Shown piece after piece: positions 1 through 10,532 of a stretch of DNA of 64,000 nucleotides. The stretch is from Sipunculus nudus. Lineage: Eukaryota > Annelida > Sipuncula > Golfingiida > Sipunculidae. Below the pieces are notes generated by a model, which saw only the letters and a list, made by a program, of their open reading frames with translations, was not told the DNA's origin and ran no database searches. Location of the stretch: the NCBI GenBank assembly GCA_026874595.1, contig CM049306.1:82302142-82366141 (forward strand), written 5' to 3'. Both the position numbers and the translations under genes were made by a program. Each line of letters begins with the position of its first letter. Position 1 is the first letter of the stretch.

Positions 1-632
1 GATAACCCTCTACATTTAATTTGTATGTCCCGTCTACAAAAAGGACTTCCGGATATTTATTATTGAAATCTTTCATGGGCCCTGACTGGATCAATTAAAA
101 CACTCAATGTTCCTTTCTTATCAGTATCTATATGTACTTTACACTCTGAATCATTTTTGCTAATGGAAGTTATTCTATCAATTAATAATTGCTCTTTAGT
201 TTTATCCCCTGTCGTCTGTTTTCTTTTATCTCGCCTGATGTTGTGAATATCTTGGGCCAACACAGATTTTCCAATTTTATCTTTAATAAAATTTTGTAAT
301 TGTGTGGTCCCTACTTCATAATTAATCATGTCATTAACTAAATCTATTTGATTTGAGTTCAATTTGCGCTGATCTGGATACATATTATAAGTATTTTTAG
401 TAATCGGATGATTATGCTGGTCCATTATTTTAGTGACTTTATACATACCTGAAGTTTTCTGAAGATTAACATTTACTGAAACTGGACAATAACAAGCCAG
501 GTAGGACTGAGTCGGTCGAGCGCCAGTTCCCCGAGGTTTGATACTGCCAGCATGTTTACACGTGAATGTGATAGTGTTGTAAGGGTGTGACTCGACCTTC
601 TCAGGGTTTTTCTCCGTTCTACGTTTTTTCAT
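1..632 (-). pseudogene. ZSWIM/FAR1-like transposase-derived protein, N-terminal part, frameshifted
   Basis: The frame opens at 632 and runs 190 residues. Residues 20-80 look like a FAR1/WRKY-GCM1-type zinc DNA-binding domain: C25, then C47-Y-C49, then H73-N-H75 in the context DQHNHPI, followed by YPDQRKL. Proteins with this layout (ZSWIM1/3-like, derived from Mutator/MULE transposases) continue into a DDE domain. Here the frame stops at 60, but the neighbouring frame over 1-79 reads KYPEVLFVDGTYK, which matches the start of a MULE DDE core with its first Asp at 34-32. A single frameshift near 75-80 therefore splits the protein, and no canonical short intron fits. The rest lies beyond the left edge. 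Seen: zinc-ligand pattern and split frame. Inferred: decayed transposase or a domesticated relative. An assembly indel is the main alternative. Confidence 0.6.
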
Positions 633-779
633 GGGATGAAGATTGGTGTCACACCAAGAAGTAAAACTAACATTGAAGTCAGATTATGTACGGTATAATG
701 CACCAACACAGAAACTGTCTGGTCCTCCATCTAGTAAATAGCTTTTTGAACCTTTTTGTGCTGCCTTGGTATTGGCTGA

Positions 780-1493
780 TGACTGCTTTGTTAAAAGCTT
801 AGCAGTCACATTAGTTGCTGTCCTGGTAGAACATGGTGACTGCTTTGTTAAAAGCTAAGCAGTCACATTCGTTGCGGTCCTGGTAGAACATGGTGACTGC
901 TTTGTTAAAAGCTTAGCAATCACATTAGTTGCTGTCCTGGTAGAACATGGTGACTGCTTTGTTAAAAGTTTAGCAGTCACATTAGTTGCTGTCCTGGTAG
1001 AACATGGTGACTGCTTTGTTAAAAGCTAAGCAGTCACATTCGTTGCGGTCCTGGTAGAACATGGTGACTGCTTTGTTAAAAGCTTTGCAGTCACATTAGT
1101 TGCTGTCCTGGTAGAACATGGTGACTGCTTTGTTAAAAGCTAAGCAGTCACATTCGTTGCGGTCCTGGTAGAACATGGTGACTGCTTTGTTAAAAGCTTA
1201 GCAGTCACATTAGTTGCTGTCCTGGTAGAGCATGGTGACTGCTTTGTTAAAAGCTTAGCAGTCACATTAGTTGCTGTCCTGGTAGAGCATGGTGACTGCT
1301 TTGTCAGAAGTTTAGCGGTCACATTAGTTGCTGTCCTGGTAGAGCATGGTGACTACTTTGTTAAAAGCTTAGCAGTCACATTAGTTGCTGTCCTGGTAGA
1401 GCATGGTGACTGCTTTGTCAAAAGCTTAGCAGTCACATTCGTTGCTGTCCGGGTAGTAGCTGGTGACTGCTTTGTCAGAAGTTTAGCAGTCAG
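780..1493. repeat. 57-bp minisatellite, 12 full copies plus a partial one
   Basis: Copies start every 57 bp without an indel (780, 837, 894 and so on to 1464), each beginning TGACTGCTTTGTTAAAAGC. Because 57 is a multiple of three, the minus strand gives a 19-residue Thr-rich repeat (NVTAKLLTKQSPCSTRTAT) in one frame, joined upstream to a Thr/Pro stretch up to 1760. That frame is broken: copies at 837, 1008 and 1122 carry an in-frame TAG from the AGCTAAGC variant, and the copy at 1350 carries another. The AGCTAAGC copies also share ATTCGTTGCGG, and the seven lower-coordinate copies read GAACATGG where the next four read GAGCATGG. This suggests whole-unit duplication. A mucin-like coding origin is possible but not supported as intact. 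Confidence 0.93.
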
Positions 1494-1576
1494 TTGTCGG
1501 GAAGGCATATCAGTGAGACTGATTGCACACAGGCTTGAAACAGAGGAGTCCTTCAAAATCCTTGGTATCTGCTTGC

Positions 1577-1756
1577 TCACAACATGTTGGCGTTTGCTTG
1601 AAGCAAGGTACCAAGGGGCAGAGTGTCGCTTCTGTACACCGTGATCAATCTCCTGTGTAGTGGGGGTAGTTGTAGCAGGGGTTGCAGTAGTTGGAGTTGC
1701 TCCACTTGGTCCTGACCAATGTTGTTGGCGCCAACATGTAGTACTATGACCTGCAT
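1577..1756 (-). pseudogene. SGNH-hydrolase-like fragment (possible LINE esterase remnant)
   Basis: A 59-codon minus-strand frame begins MQVIVLHVGANNIGQDQVEQ. The block VIVLHVGxNNI resembles the HVGTND/HVGTNN block of SGNH esterase-like domains found in some LINE and other retroelement proteins. The conserved Thr is Ala here, and the frame stops after about 40 further residues, so at most one block survives. It sits just upstream, in minus orientation, of the 57-bp minisatellite. The call rests on one short motif and is tentative. Confidence 0.3.
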
Positions 1757-2333
1757 ACATACATATATATATATGTGTGTGTGTATTGTATTATATATAT
1801 AGTAAACGGAAATGGAGATGGGGGCCCAGTGTTATTGGTTAGAATATCAGAGTATACATATTTGCCGATTCACACACACAAACACTGTTTTCTTCCTGCT
1901 TAAAAAATGCTTATTTTTGTATAACTAATGGAACAGAGATTTGATGAGTTCTCTATTTAGTGAACTTTGAATTATTGAGTTAAGTGTAGGGCAGCTAAAA
2001 TATACAAATAGTGTCTAACATGGTTTCATGTTTATCTGTGAATGATTTTGTATATCATAAAGTTTATGATTGTTTCGCCCTGAACTCCTTTAGGGTATAC
2101 AGACTGCAAGGTATCCATCGCTGGTACATGGTGGTGTTATGGTAGACAAGAGTCTCGTAACGAATGATCCTCTCACACAATCACTCTCTTTGTAAACACA
2201 TTATTTATATACCCACACACATACACTCATAAATATGTATATATATATGTATTTTTCTAAGTACTGCTATATATTTCATATTCAAGATTATTCCACATTA
2301 TAAATTTATCATTAATTACTTATATATAATGTT

Positions 2334-2336
<3 letters not shown>
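1757..2336. other. Unassigned AT-rich stretch
   Basis: Contains short TA/TG repeats at about 1759-1800. I see no gene, RNA or clear element otherwise. Confidence 0.5.

Positions 2337-2384
<48 letters not shown>
2337..2384. repeat. (AT)n microsatellite
   Basis: Uninterrupted AT dinucleotides over about 48 bp. Confidence 0.97.
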
Positions 2385-2386
<2 letters not shown>

Positions 2387-3631
2387 ATACTTCCAGGTAT
2401 GTGTATGGGCCGTTGTCGAGTACAGATATTCAAGGTCAAAGAGCAATTATGCTTGCGCAGGCATGACCAAAGGGTCAGGTAAGGGCACTAGAGAAAGAAA
2501 TTGGTGGTTTCCAATTCACGCAAGGATCATTTAAATCGACAAATCTGATGGAGGGGGCCCGGAGGATACAGCAATAGACCCCAACTGTTGCGAGAGACCA
2601 GCGTGGAATTCAATAGCTAAACACCGCAACCTGAATGGCCCGGTTCACGTTACAACAGCTGCTTCAATACACGGTATTCTGTTCGGTGCATTTGATTACT
2701 GTTGCGCATACCAAACATGTTCAATATTTGTGTCCAGATATATTAAAAAGCACAGGCCGTCAGAACCCCACACTGTCTGTTTATGAATTGCTACTCACAT
2801 TAGTATTTCACTGGGCAAATATTTGACATCAGATACCCAAAGGAGCCATGAATATGAACCCTACATACGAAATGGTACGGGACACTTACGGACAAATGTA
2901 GGGGCTACTCATTACAGAAGGCTCAAGTAAACACATTCATATGTCCAGCGTGAAGATCTATTAGAGCCTAGACAGAATCTTGTCGATTAAACGCGCGCAC
3001 GATAATAACCCACACAGCCTGTTTAAGTATATGTTTTCAACTACAGATAAACTGGATTAGGATATAAGCATATATAAGCGGTGTTAAACAGGATCTCTGC
3101 TTCTCGGGAGAGTGATTTCTACGACCACGTCGCGAAATAACTAAACGGATAATCGCTGAAACCAATCAGCAACCCGGCATCTGAAAATCAAATGATTGAA
3201 AAAAAGACCGGACAATACTTCTTGAGTTGCGGCTGCATCACTTCCTCCAAATTACCAACCTGATGGGACACAGGTGAAGGTATGTAAATTTTCTTATTTG
3301 ATATTTATCACACAAATGGTTTTATTAGACCGCAGGTGTTCGGCTGAATCCTTAACCATGGTGCCATTACGTTTTAGATTTCGTCTGTCCAGAGATTTAG
3401 TGCGTAAAACCAGCAGGAATTGGATTAGTCGGAATTTCGACTCGTTTTCAAGTGAAAAGCGGCCCTTACAAGCCGCTGCCGTGCCATTAACTGCTAATGT
3501 TACAACATCACTTGATCGTTACAAGATACTTGAATCTGATGCTGTGCCTCTGAAAACAGCGGGGACTCCAATGACGTGATGTCATACAGAGGAGGCAATC
3601 AGATATCTGTCACAGAACGGGATAATATGCA

Positions 3632-3635
<4 letters not shown>
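2385..3635. other. Unassigned stretch
   Basis: No recognisable gene. A 101-codon frame at 3274-3579 lacks an ATG at its 5' end and matches nothing I know. GAAG/GTATGT at about 3278 is a good splice-donor look-alike, but without a convincing exon beside it this stays unassigned. Confidence 0.4.

Positions 3636-3674
<39 letters not shown>
3636..3674. repeat. (AT)n microsatellite
   Basis: AT dinucleotides over about 39 bp. Confidence 0.97.
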
Positions 3675-3676
<2 letters not shown>

Positions 3677-4605
3677 CATTTATCTGTACGTTTCTTCATA
3701 ACAGTGGTTCCTTCTACAATTCTTCGTTATAATCCAATTTGCAAATCAACCCGAGTATTAATTAATCAAACTTATTACTATAACCATCTCTGCATCAGTA
3801 ACACGTCATTTTAGTTTTACTCAGTTTAAATGAAAGTGCACCATCGTGTAAACGCTTCTGAAATACTGATACGAAGTACAGAAAACAGTCAAACAAATTT
3901 ACAATTAGAAAGCTGCAATTGCCGAGCGATCGCAAGGAATGCACCCACCCCTCCCCAAACCTACCATATATGTCACAGTGGTTTTTTTTCGGTAATTATT
4001 TAGTGGAGGTTTTTATAATGCTTGCTAAACTATGTACTACAAGTACATCTGCAAAGTTCCTTTCTGGTTTCGGACTCCGTGACAGGGGCTTACACTCGAT
4101 TATCCTGGTGTCAACTAGGCTGGGTGTACCGCTCCTGCGGGCCCTGGGTGTGTGTCATCCCTGTGTCATCAATTGCTGGGTAGCTGACACACTGTTACAT
4201 GTAATGTTTGAGGTTTCTTTATCAGTAAGTGCTTTGGCTATTTGTTTGTCCGCCAAAGTCGGTATCGCTGTTATTTACAAGTATCAGGTTAAATGTTGGA
4301 GCAGTCTTTGTTCTGGCAGTCATATATAGTTGACGTGTGATGTAATCATGGTGTTGTCATCCATTTTATAACACCATTTGATAAGGATCTTGCTATACAG
4401 CCGGGACGGGTGATATAAAATGATCGCGGAGGTATGCTTACTATAAACTAGCGTATTACCGGTTCTGGCGTTGGGATAAGGCAACGGGACGTCGGACGGG
4501 TTTTATATGCCGAGTTCACTTGGATCGAGTTCACTGGCGTGTTTTCTGACACTGCGATTGCGCTGCGAAATAATGTTAATATAAATATGGAACATGGCAC
4601 CCTTA
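3675..4605. other. Unassigned stretch
   Basis: No convincing coding frame. The open frame at 3919-4329 has no proper start and a composition typical of chance. Confidence 0.4.
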
Positions 4606-4619
4606 GGACACACTTGGCA
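4606..4619 (+). repeat. Dispersed 14-mer GGACACACTTGGCA, copy 1
   Basis: The same 14-mer occurs at 30077-30090 and 40902-40915. Similarity to the 30-kb copy continues downstream (TCRTTTCNGACA, then ACCAAA), so this is part of a longer, decayed dispersed repeat. Confidence 0.6.
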
Positions 4620-5027
4620 TCGTTTCCGACACTTAAAACCAAATGTTAGATCAATTAGCGTATATACCAATTATATTGCTCGTTCCAATGTCTCTCAAGA
4701 AAGGGTCCATTCTAAAACATCTATTTGTTTATACATGTGTTTATACAATATACGTTGTCTGTTGACAAGGTACGTGGTGACTCCATGGTTGTGTATATAT
4801 ATAAATGTGTATGTCTTTATTTTCACGATTTTTTTTTGTGTGTGATTACAAAGTCCTATATATAAATGGCGATGTTTGGGGATTTTACTACCGTCAAAGA
4901 AATGTATAATTCCTGTGGCCCAGGAGGTTATGTTTTCATCGGTGTATATTTCCGTGCCTTTGCTACCTGTTCTCAGGATGTAATGTTTTCACGTTTTATA
5001 AGAAGTCTGTTTGTATGTAGATCTCTT

Positions 5028-5053
5028 TGACTGTTGGCACTGACCAACAGTCA
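5028..5053. repeat. 10-bp stem inverted repeat
   Basis: TGACTGTTGG at 5028-5037 and CCAACAGTCA at 5044-5053 are perfect reverse complements around a 6-base loop. Confidence 0.85.
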
Positions 5054-5120
5054 GTGAAAAACGAGGTGGGACATTGGCCATGAAAGGCATATGTTGGTAG
5101 AGTTTCCTGTAGGATTGCAG

Positions 5121-5145
5121 GCTTTGGCGGAGGTTTGCGCTCTAC
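5121..5145 (+). repeat. GGCGGAGGTTTGCGCTC repeat fragment
   Basis: CTTTGGCGGAGGTTTGCGCTC followed by TAC recurs in altered form at 48785-48805, 51814-51830 and 53151-53176. It appears to be the conserved core of an old dispersed repeat. Confidence 0.55.
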
Positions 5146-6766
5146 TCAAAGCCGTTTAAATTCATTAGTTTGTTTGCCTGTTATGCAAAATTATGCAAAT
5201 TTTGCTAATCCTGTTTCTGAGAAAATTCGTTTTCTCACCACAAGCGTGTAGAATTTGGTCTTTACAAAATCGAATTCAGAATACCGTATCCGATACACAT
5301 CGTGTTCATACTGCAACAGAAAAAGCGTATTCAATATCATATCCGATAGGGTATTCGATTCACTTCTCGTGTTTGCGCGTGAATATTCCTCCTATTGTAC
5401 ATGCATTGCAGAAAAGGTACTCGACGAGAATACAATGTCGTGTCCACACTGTTTCGATTCGAATAACGTATTAATTTATATACTATCGAAATTACCTCCC
5501 GTCGTGGTTTTTAACTGATGCGGATCGAAACGCGAATGAATACGGGTGTCGATTATGAACAAAGCGTGGATTTGGAGACCGTGAAACGGCATTCCGAATA
5601 CGGGTGTCGTATTAACACGGCATTCATCGAATATTGAGAGAAAAAGACCACACTGGTGATAATCCGTAGAACTGTTTTGCCTTGGCGAGGTATATGCCCC
5701 CTTTCTAGATGAGCCGTGGACTGATCCCGCCACGATTCCCGCTCATCATTTTGAAAAGAAACAATGAAAACTGGAAATGCTTCTGCTATGTTTGTTTTCA
5801 CCTATTCGGTCCAAATTCCCAGGTTCATTCGTGCACAAGTGTCTCTACATTTGTGGATATTCCTTGGTTACGTTCAAGCATCCGGATCATCTAGCAGATC
5901 CACACCAAAATATATTCCCGAAAAGTCCTGAAAAGTTCATGAGATTCCGTATAGGATTTGCAGGAGTTATGTTGTGAAAAGCACACAAACAAACGCACAC
6001 TATGACGGGAATGGACGCATATCATTGAACATTTTTGTATATTTACCCCTGAACTACATGGATACAGTAGAACCATTCACTATTAGTAGTCGCAATATCT
6101 GCCATGTATTAACACTAGTTTTACGACAAATTTCATTTAATGATCTCACAGGGCTGGTCCGAAATTAAAGAAAACATTACTCTATGTAATCTTTAGTTTT
6201 GCATGCAATCCCTCCGTATATACCGACATGGATATAACGACAAGCCATTGCGGATAAACACCCTGTCTGCGTGAATTTAGTACCTAAACAAAGATTACGC
6301 CCACACAAACTAGGATTAGAACAAGCCAGCTACCATGAAAAAACATGAGAATTTTTTGCACCTACTCTAACTGTTAGGACGCTGGAGAATTTCAGAGAAG
6401 AATGATGCAGCCTTGGGTTCCTTTTAAATAAGAGGTCCGTGAGTGTGCGTAGACCGGTAATGCTCTCTATCCAGGAGAATGGGCCTATCAAATCCCTCGC
6501 TGCTTTTAAGACTACTCTGAAAACAGAGTATTAAAACGGGCGAGATGAGATTAAACGACACGGGAAGGAGGCATTACAATCATTTAAAGCATTCCATATC
6601 CCGAACCTCATATAATCCGCAAATGGTTTCTTCAATCTGTCTGTTTATCTGGCTGTTTTTTTGTTATGACTGAGCATTGTTTCATGTGACAGTTCTTGGA
6701 TAGTGAAAAAGATCGTCTTTACTATTCTAAGGCATGGGTCCGCATCTGATGAAACAGGTGGAAACA
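5146..6766. other. Unassigned stretch
   Basis: No supported gene. Between about 5260 and 5640 words such as GAATACGGGTGTCG recur, suggesting a degenerate local duplication. Short frames here overlap on both strands and look like chance. Confidence 0.4.
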
Positions 6767-7101
6767 GGAGAGAGAGAGAGACAGAGAGACAGAGAGAGAG
6801 AGAGATAGAGAGAGAGTCACAGAGAGAGAGACAGACAGAGAGGCAGAGACAAAGAGAGACAGAGACACCGGACAGACAGACATACACCGGACAGACAGAC
6901 AGGCGGACAGACAGACAGTGAGAGAGACAGATAGAGAGAGAGGGAGAGACAGAGAGAGAGACAGATGGACACAGAGACAGGCAGAGAGACAGAAAGAGAC
7001 AGACAGACAGACAATCAAACAGAGAGGGAGACAGACAGACATACAGACACAGAGACAGCCAGATACACAGACAGACAGAGAGACAGAGAGAGATAGAGGC
7101 G

Positions 7102-7159
<58 letters not shown>

Positions 7160-7164
7160 CAGAG
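6767..7164. repeat. GA/CAGA purine-rich simple repeat
   Basis: About 400 bp of GAGAGA, GACAGA and CAGACA words, ending in a pure (GA)n run. The top strand is almost all purine with scattered C. Arg/Glu frames (plus) and Ser/Leu frames (minus) through it are artefacts of the repeat. Confidence 0.97.
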
Positions 7165-7310
7165 CCGCTAATGATAAAGGAGTGTAATGAAAATTTAATG
7201 ATACCTAAATGATGTTCATTGTTAATCAGTTCAGATTCAATTTGATACGTGCTTTCACATAACTAAATAATGAAATAAGCCTTCCGTGTACACTAATCAG
7301 GCTTTATTAA

Positions 7311-7610
7311 GTCAGATATACATACATATTAATGTCGATCATTTGTGGAGACCTTAACAGTAGAGTTAGGGACTCAATTGATATGATTGAAGGTATTGAT
7401 GATATTCCTAAGAGACAGGTTATTGATTTTAACAAAAATCAGCACGAAGCATTGATTGAATTTTTACACGAATCAAAATTTTGTATAGTTAATGGAAAGA
7501 TTAATAACTTGCAAAATCATCTTACGTGCATATCATCTAAGGCAAATCTGTAGTAGATTACATTTTGGTTCCACAAGATAAATTGAAGGTCTGTTTATAT
7601 TTTTATTGTA
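7311..7610 (+). pseudogene. LINE endonuclease domain, C-terminal half
   Basis: The frame from 7311 reads ILMSIICGDLNSRV; GDLN corresponds to the GDFN motif of APE-type endonucleases. After a frameshift near 7550 the frame continues VVDYILVPQDKL, the conserved block before the catalytic His region. In intact LINEs this domain nicks target DNA. The N-terminal half with the other catalytic residues is absent, so it cannot be active. Confidence 0.8.
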
Positions 7611-8300
7611 TCGCCATGTTCTGATTTCATAGAAAATAATAACTTAATGTATTTAGTTGGAAGAAAATCACGGATACCTGATCTCGTAGAAGTCCATATT
7701 GATATTGGAGTTAATATAGATCATACACACTTACAAAAGAAACGAGAGGCAAAAAGAAAGTTTAATTTCAGGAATATACCCGCTAACTTTATGAAGTCTG
7801 AACACGTAATGCATTATATATTAGAAGCCATAAATATTATTGAAAATGCTAAAGATTCACAGGCATCTGTTGATAATGCATATTGTGCTGTTACAAGTCC
7901 AGTTAGTAATGAAATGAATGATCTTCTGGTCCGTAATGATTGTATAAAAAACAAACGCAGAGTAAAACCACTTTGGAGTGATGAATTAGATGCATTGTTT
8001 AAAGATAAAAGAAAGGCTGAAAAGGAATATAGAAAATGTGTTAGTGCTGGAAAAGAAGGGAAAGAACTTCTAGAAGCTTTTAAGAAAAAATCTGCTCTGT
8101 ATAAAATTGTATATGATGAGGTAAGTGTGTTGAGTAAATGGAAATCTGATTTATATGCTGGTATAAATGAGTCTCACATTAAAAATAAAAATTTTGCAGA
8201 ACAAATAAAACATTTTATGTCATGTAGAGAAAATGATATGATTGACCCATTATATCAGGGTAAGCAGGAATTAATACAATTATTACTTATGATGAATTAG
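7611..8300 (+). pseudogene. LINE ORF2 endonuclease-RT linker
   Basis: Open from 7611, reading SPCSDFIENNN and then VGRKSRIPDLVEVHIDIG. The SRIPDxxxVEVHIDI part corresponds to the last endonuclease block (usually SDH), with the His lost. The remaining 200 or so residues are Lys/Glu-rich (RRVKPLWSDELDALFKDKRK) and typical of the region between endonuclease and RT. The frame ends by a frameshift near 8270, after which the RT continues in another frame. Confidence 0.75.
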
Positions 8301-9110
8301 AAAGTGTAGTTAATAAGCTGAAAAGGGGGAAAGCTGCAGGAATTGATGAGATTCCTTATGATGTTCTGAAAAATGCTATAGTCACTAAGGCATTACACAG
8401 TTTCTTTAATACGGTATTTGATTATGGAATAGTTCCTTCTGTAAGGGCTGATTCAATGGTATTTCCGATCTTGAAGTCCAGTGTCGATGACCCTAGGGTG
8501 CCAATGAACTAAAGGAGTATTAGTTTGTTATGTTGTATTTTGAACAGGCGTCTTATGAAGAACTTAGATAATCATAACATCTTAGTTGAGGAGTAAATTG
8601 TTTCAGAGAAAATCGATCGTGCTTAGAGCACATTTTTTCCTTATATTGTATTATCAGAAATAGACTAAACATTGGTCTTAATACGTTTACAGCTTATATA
8701 GATTTGAAAACCGCTTTTGACTCGGTGAAAAAAGATTTTCTGTACTATAAATTATTTCAGTGGGGAAATGATGGCAAATTTTATTTTGCTTTTAAAGCGT
8801 TATACAAAGACAAACGAGCTTATGTAAAGATTAACGATCTGTACACAGATTGGTTTGATACCTCAGATGGTGTGAGGCAGGGTGATACCCTTTTACAAAC
8901 GTTATTTTCGATCTTTATTAATGATTTGGCAGAAGGTATCAATAGAATGAATAGAGGAATAGATGTAAATTGTAGACATGTTAGTATCTTAATGTACGCT
9001 GATGATATTGTTTTATAAGCACGCTCTGCGTCTACTTTACAAGAAATTTTATCTTACATTCATGAATGGTGTCAAAAGTGGCAAATTGAAATAAGTGAGA
9101 AAAAGTCAAA
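8276..9110 (+). pseudogene. LINE reverse transcriptase, multiply interrupted
   Basis: 8276-8509 reads LKRGKAAGIDEIPYDVLKN and ends in DPRVPMN followed by a stop at 8510-8512, where RT block 2 normally has NYRxIS; RSISLLCC follows the stop. A piece is missing before LNRRL. From about 8695 the frame carries IDLKTAFDSV (first catalytic Asp), GVRQGDTL and LMYADDIVL (catalytic YADD at 8995-9006), then a stop at 9016 and HEWCQKWQIE beyond it. Both Asp blocks remain readable, but stops and deletions make it non-functional. Confidence 0.88.
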
Positions 9111-9851
9111 AGTTGTACACGGCGAAAAAGTTGTTTAGGCGTTCGAGACAGAAAAGGTCAAATGTTATCTTTAAAGCAGGGGAGAAAATTATTTCCTATA
9201 CATCATTTTATAAATATCTTATTGTGTATTTTGATGGAAATCTCAATTTAAATCATCACGAGAGAGAGAGAGATGGCTGCAGCTGCCATGAGAGCATAAG
9301 GAGCTGTGATAGGTAAATATCGAACAAATAATAATATGTCGTTTAAAGTGTACAGTAATCTTTTTCATGCTTGTGTTCTACCAATCATAGAATATGGTTC
9401 AGAAATATATGGCGCTGATAAACGTCCTAGATTAGAGAATGTTCAGACGACAGCCGGCAGAATATTTTTGGAGTAAACAGATTTGCTCCACATTTAGCCA
9501 TCCTAGGTGATGTAGGTTGGGTAATCTGTAAATACCGGTTAATAATGAATGTGGTGAGATTATGGAATAGGATTTTCAAAATGGATGACAATAGATTATG
9601 TTAGCAAATATTTTTATGGGATTATGCTTTATTAGAAAATAATTCCACTGTATGTGACTTTTTGAAAATTGTGAATGTAAACCAAGGTTTGACAATATTA
9701 TAGAATGCTCAATGACTAAATATTTACAATAAATTAGAACATGTGATGAATGATGAATGGAGAGAAAAACTGTTATCAAAACCAAAACTTAGGAATTATA
9801 GGCTGTACAAAAATTCAATCAGTACTGAATTATATGTAAAATTGAACCTTT

Positions 9852-10154
9852 TTGGCTCAGTTCAGAATGGGTGTATTACCTTTGGCAATTGAAACTGGCA
9901 GATTTCGTCGTATTAATATTGAACAAAGAGTCTGTTTTAAATGTAATGCGTGTATTGAAGATGAGGTCCACTTCCTTTTTCACTGTCCTTTGTATGAGCA
10001 GGAAAGTCATATATTATTTTCTGGTACAAACTGGCCATCATCTACTTTTACAGAAAATGATAAAATATCCTGGTTGTGTGAAAATAAATCTAGAAAGCTA
10101 GCAAAATATTTATGCAGATGTTACGAAATTAGGAGCAAGCAATTGTATGTCTAG
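9852..10154 (+). pseudogene. LINE ORF2 C-terminal Cys/His domain
   Basis: About 100 residues containing FRMGVLPLAIETGRFRR, then C-x2-C-x8-H-x4-C within CFKCNACIEDEVHFLFHC. This Cys/His knuckle is common at the C-terminus of LINE ORF2 proteins and is thought to help bind template RNA. The frame has no ATG at its start and ends at 10154, about 140 bp before the element's 3' tail. Between 9117 and 9850 recognisable ORF2 words (YKYL, IIEYGSEIYGADKR, LFLWDY-like) are scattered over frames. Confidence 0.75.
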
Positions 10155-10532
10155 TGTATGTGAATCGCTTATTTTGTTCCAAGTTATGAAGTGACTAATA
10201 GTTCTATGGGGCCGGGTGCACTGATATGTATAATTATATATGTATCTGAATGTACAATCTAATAAAGAATACTACTACTACTACAACTACAATTTAAAGG
10301 AGTGACTTTTGTGTAAAATACCCGGTACGTTTCTCTGAACTCGCTGAGGCAATGTGCAAGACAAACTTAATTAATCTAGCATTATCATCTTTATTGTAAG
10401 TATGAAGAGAAAAAAGCAATACTGAAAGCTCTTCTCTTTAACAAAGATCTGTATAAAAAACTATTCTGCTCAGCTTTAAGCTACAGTCCCACTGAAGCAG
10501 GCATTTCTATGGATAGGCAAGGATTACAACGG

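Larger units (their letters stand above)
7185..10294 (+). mobile_element. 5'-truncated, broken non-LTR retrotransposon (LINE)
   Basis: Pieces of one LINE ORF2 occur in order on the plus strand: an endonuclease end (GDLN, then VDYILVP), a linker, a reverse transcriptase (KAAGIDEIP, AFDSV, GVRQGD, YADD) and a C-terminal Cys/His motif (CFKC...H...C). The 3' end has AATAAA at 10261 followed by a short (TAC)n tail, as in many LINEs. TAAAGGAGTG lies at 7175-7184 and again at 10295-10304, directly at both edges, which fits a 10-bp target-site duplication. Most of the endonuclease and any ORF1 are missing. Frameshifts and stops (for example about 7551, 8270, 8510, 9016, 9110) show it is dead. The clade is not assigned. 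Confidence 0.9.

Noticed and set aside
780-1493. CRISPR array
   Set aside because: The 57-bp units are contiguous tandem copies with no unique spacers, and the DNA is animal-like.
6645-7187. Long Arg/Glu and Ser/Leu/Cys reading frames on both strands
   Set aside because: They follow from GA/CAGA simple repeat; every frame is open because the repeat lacks stop codons.
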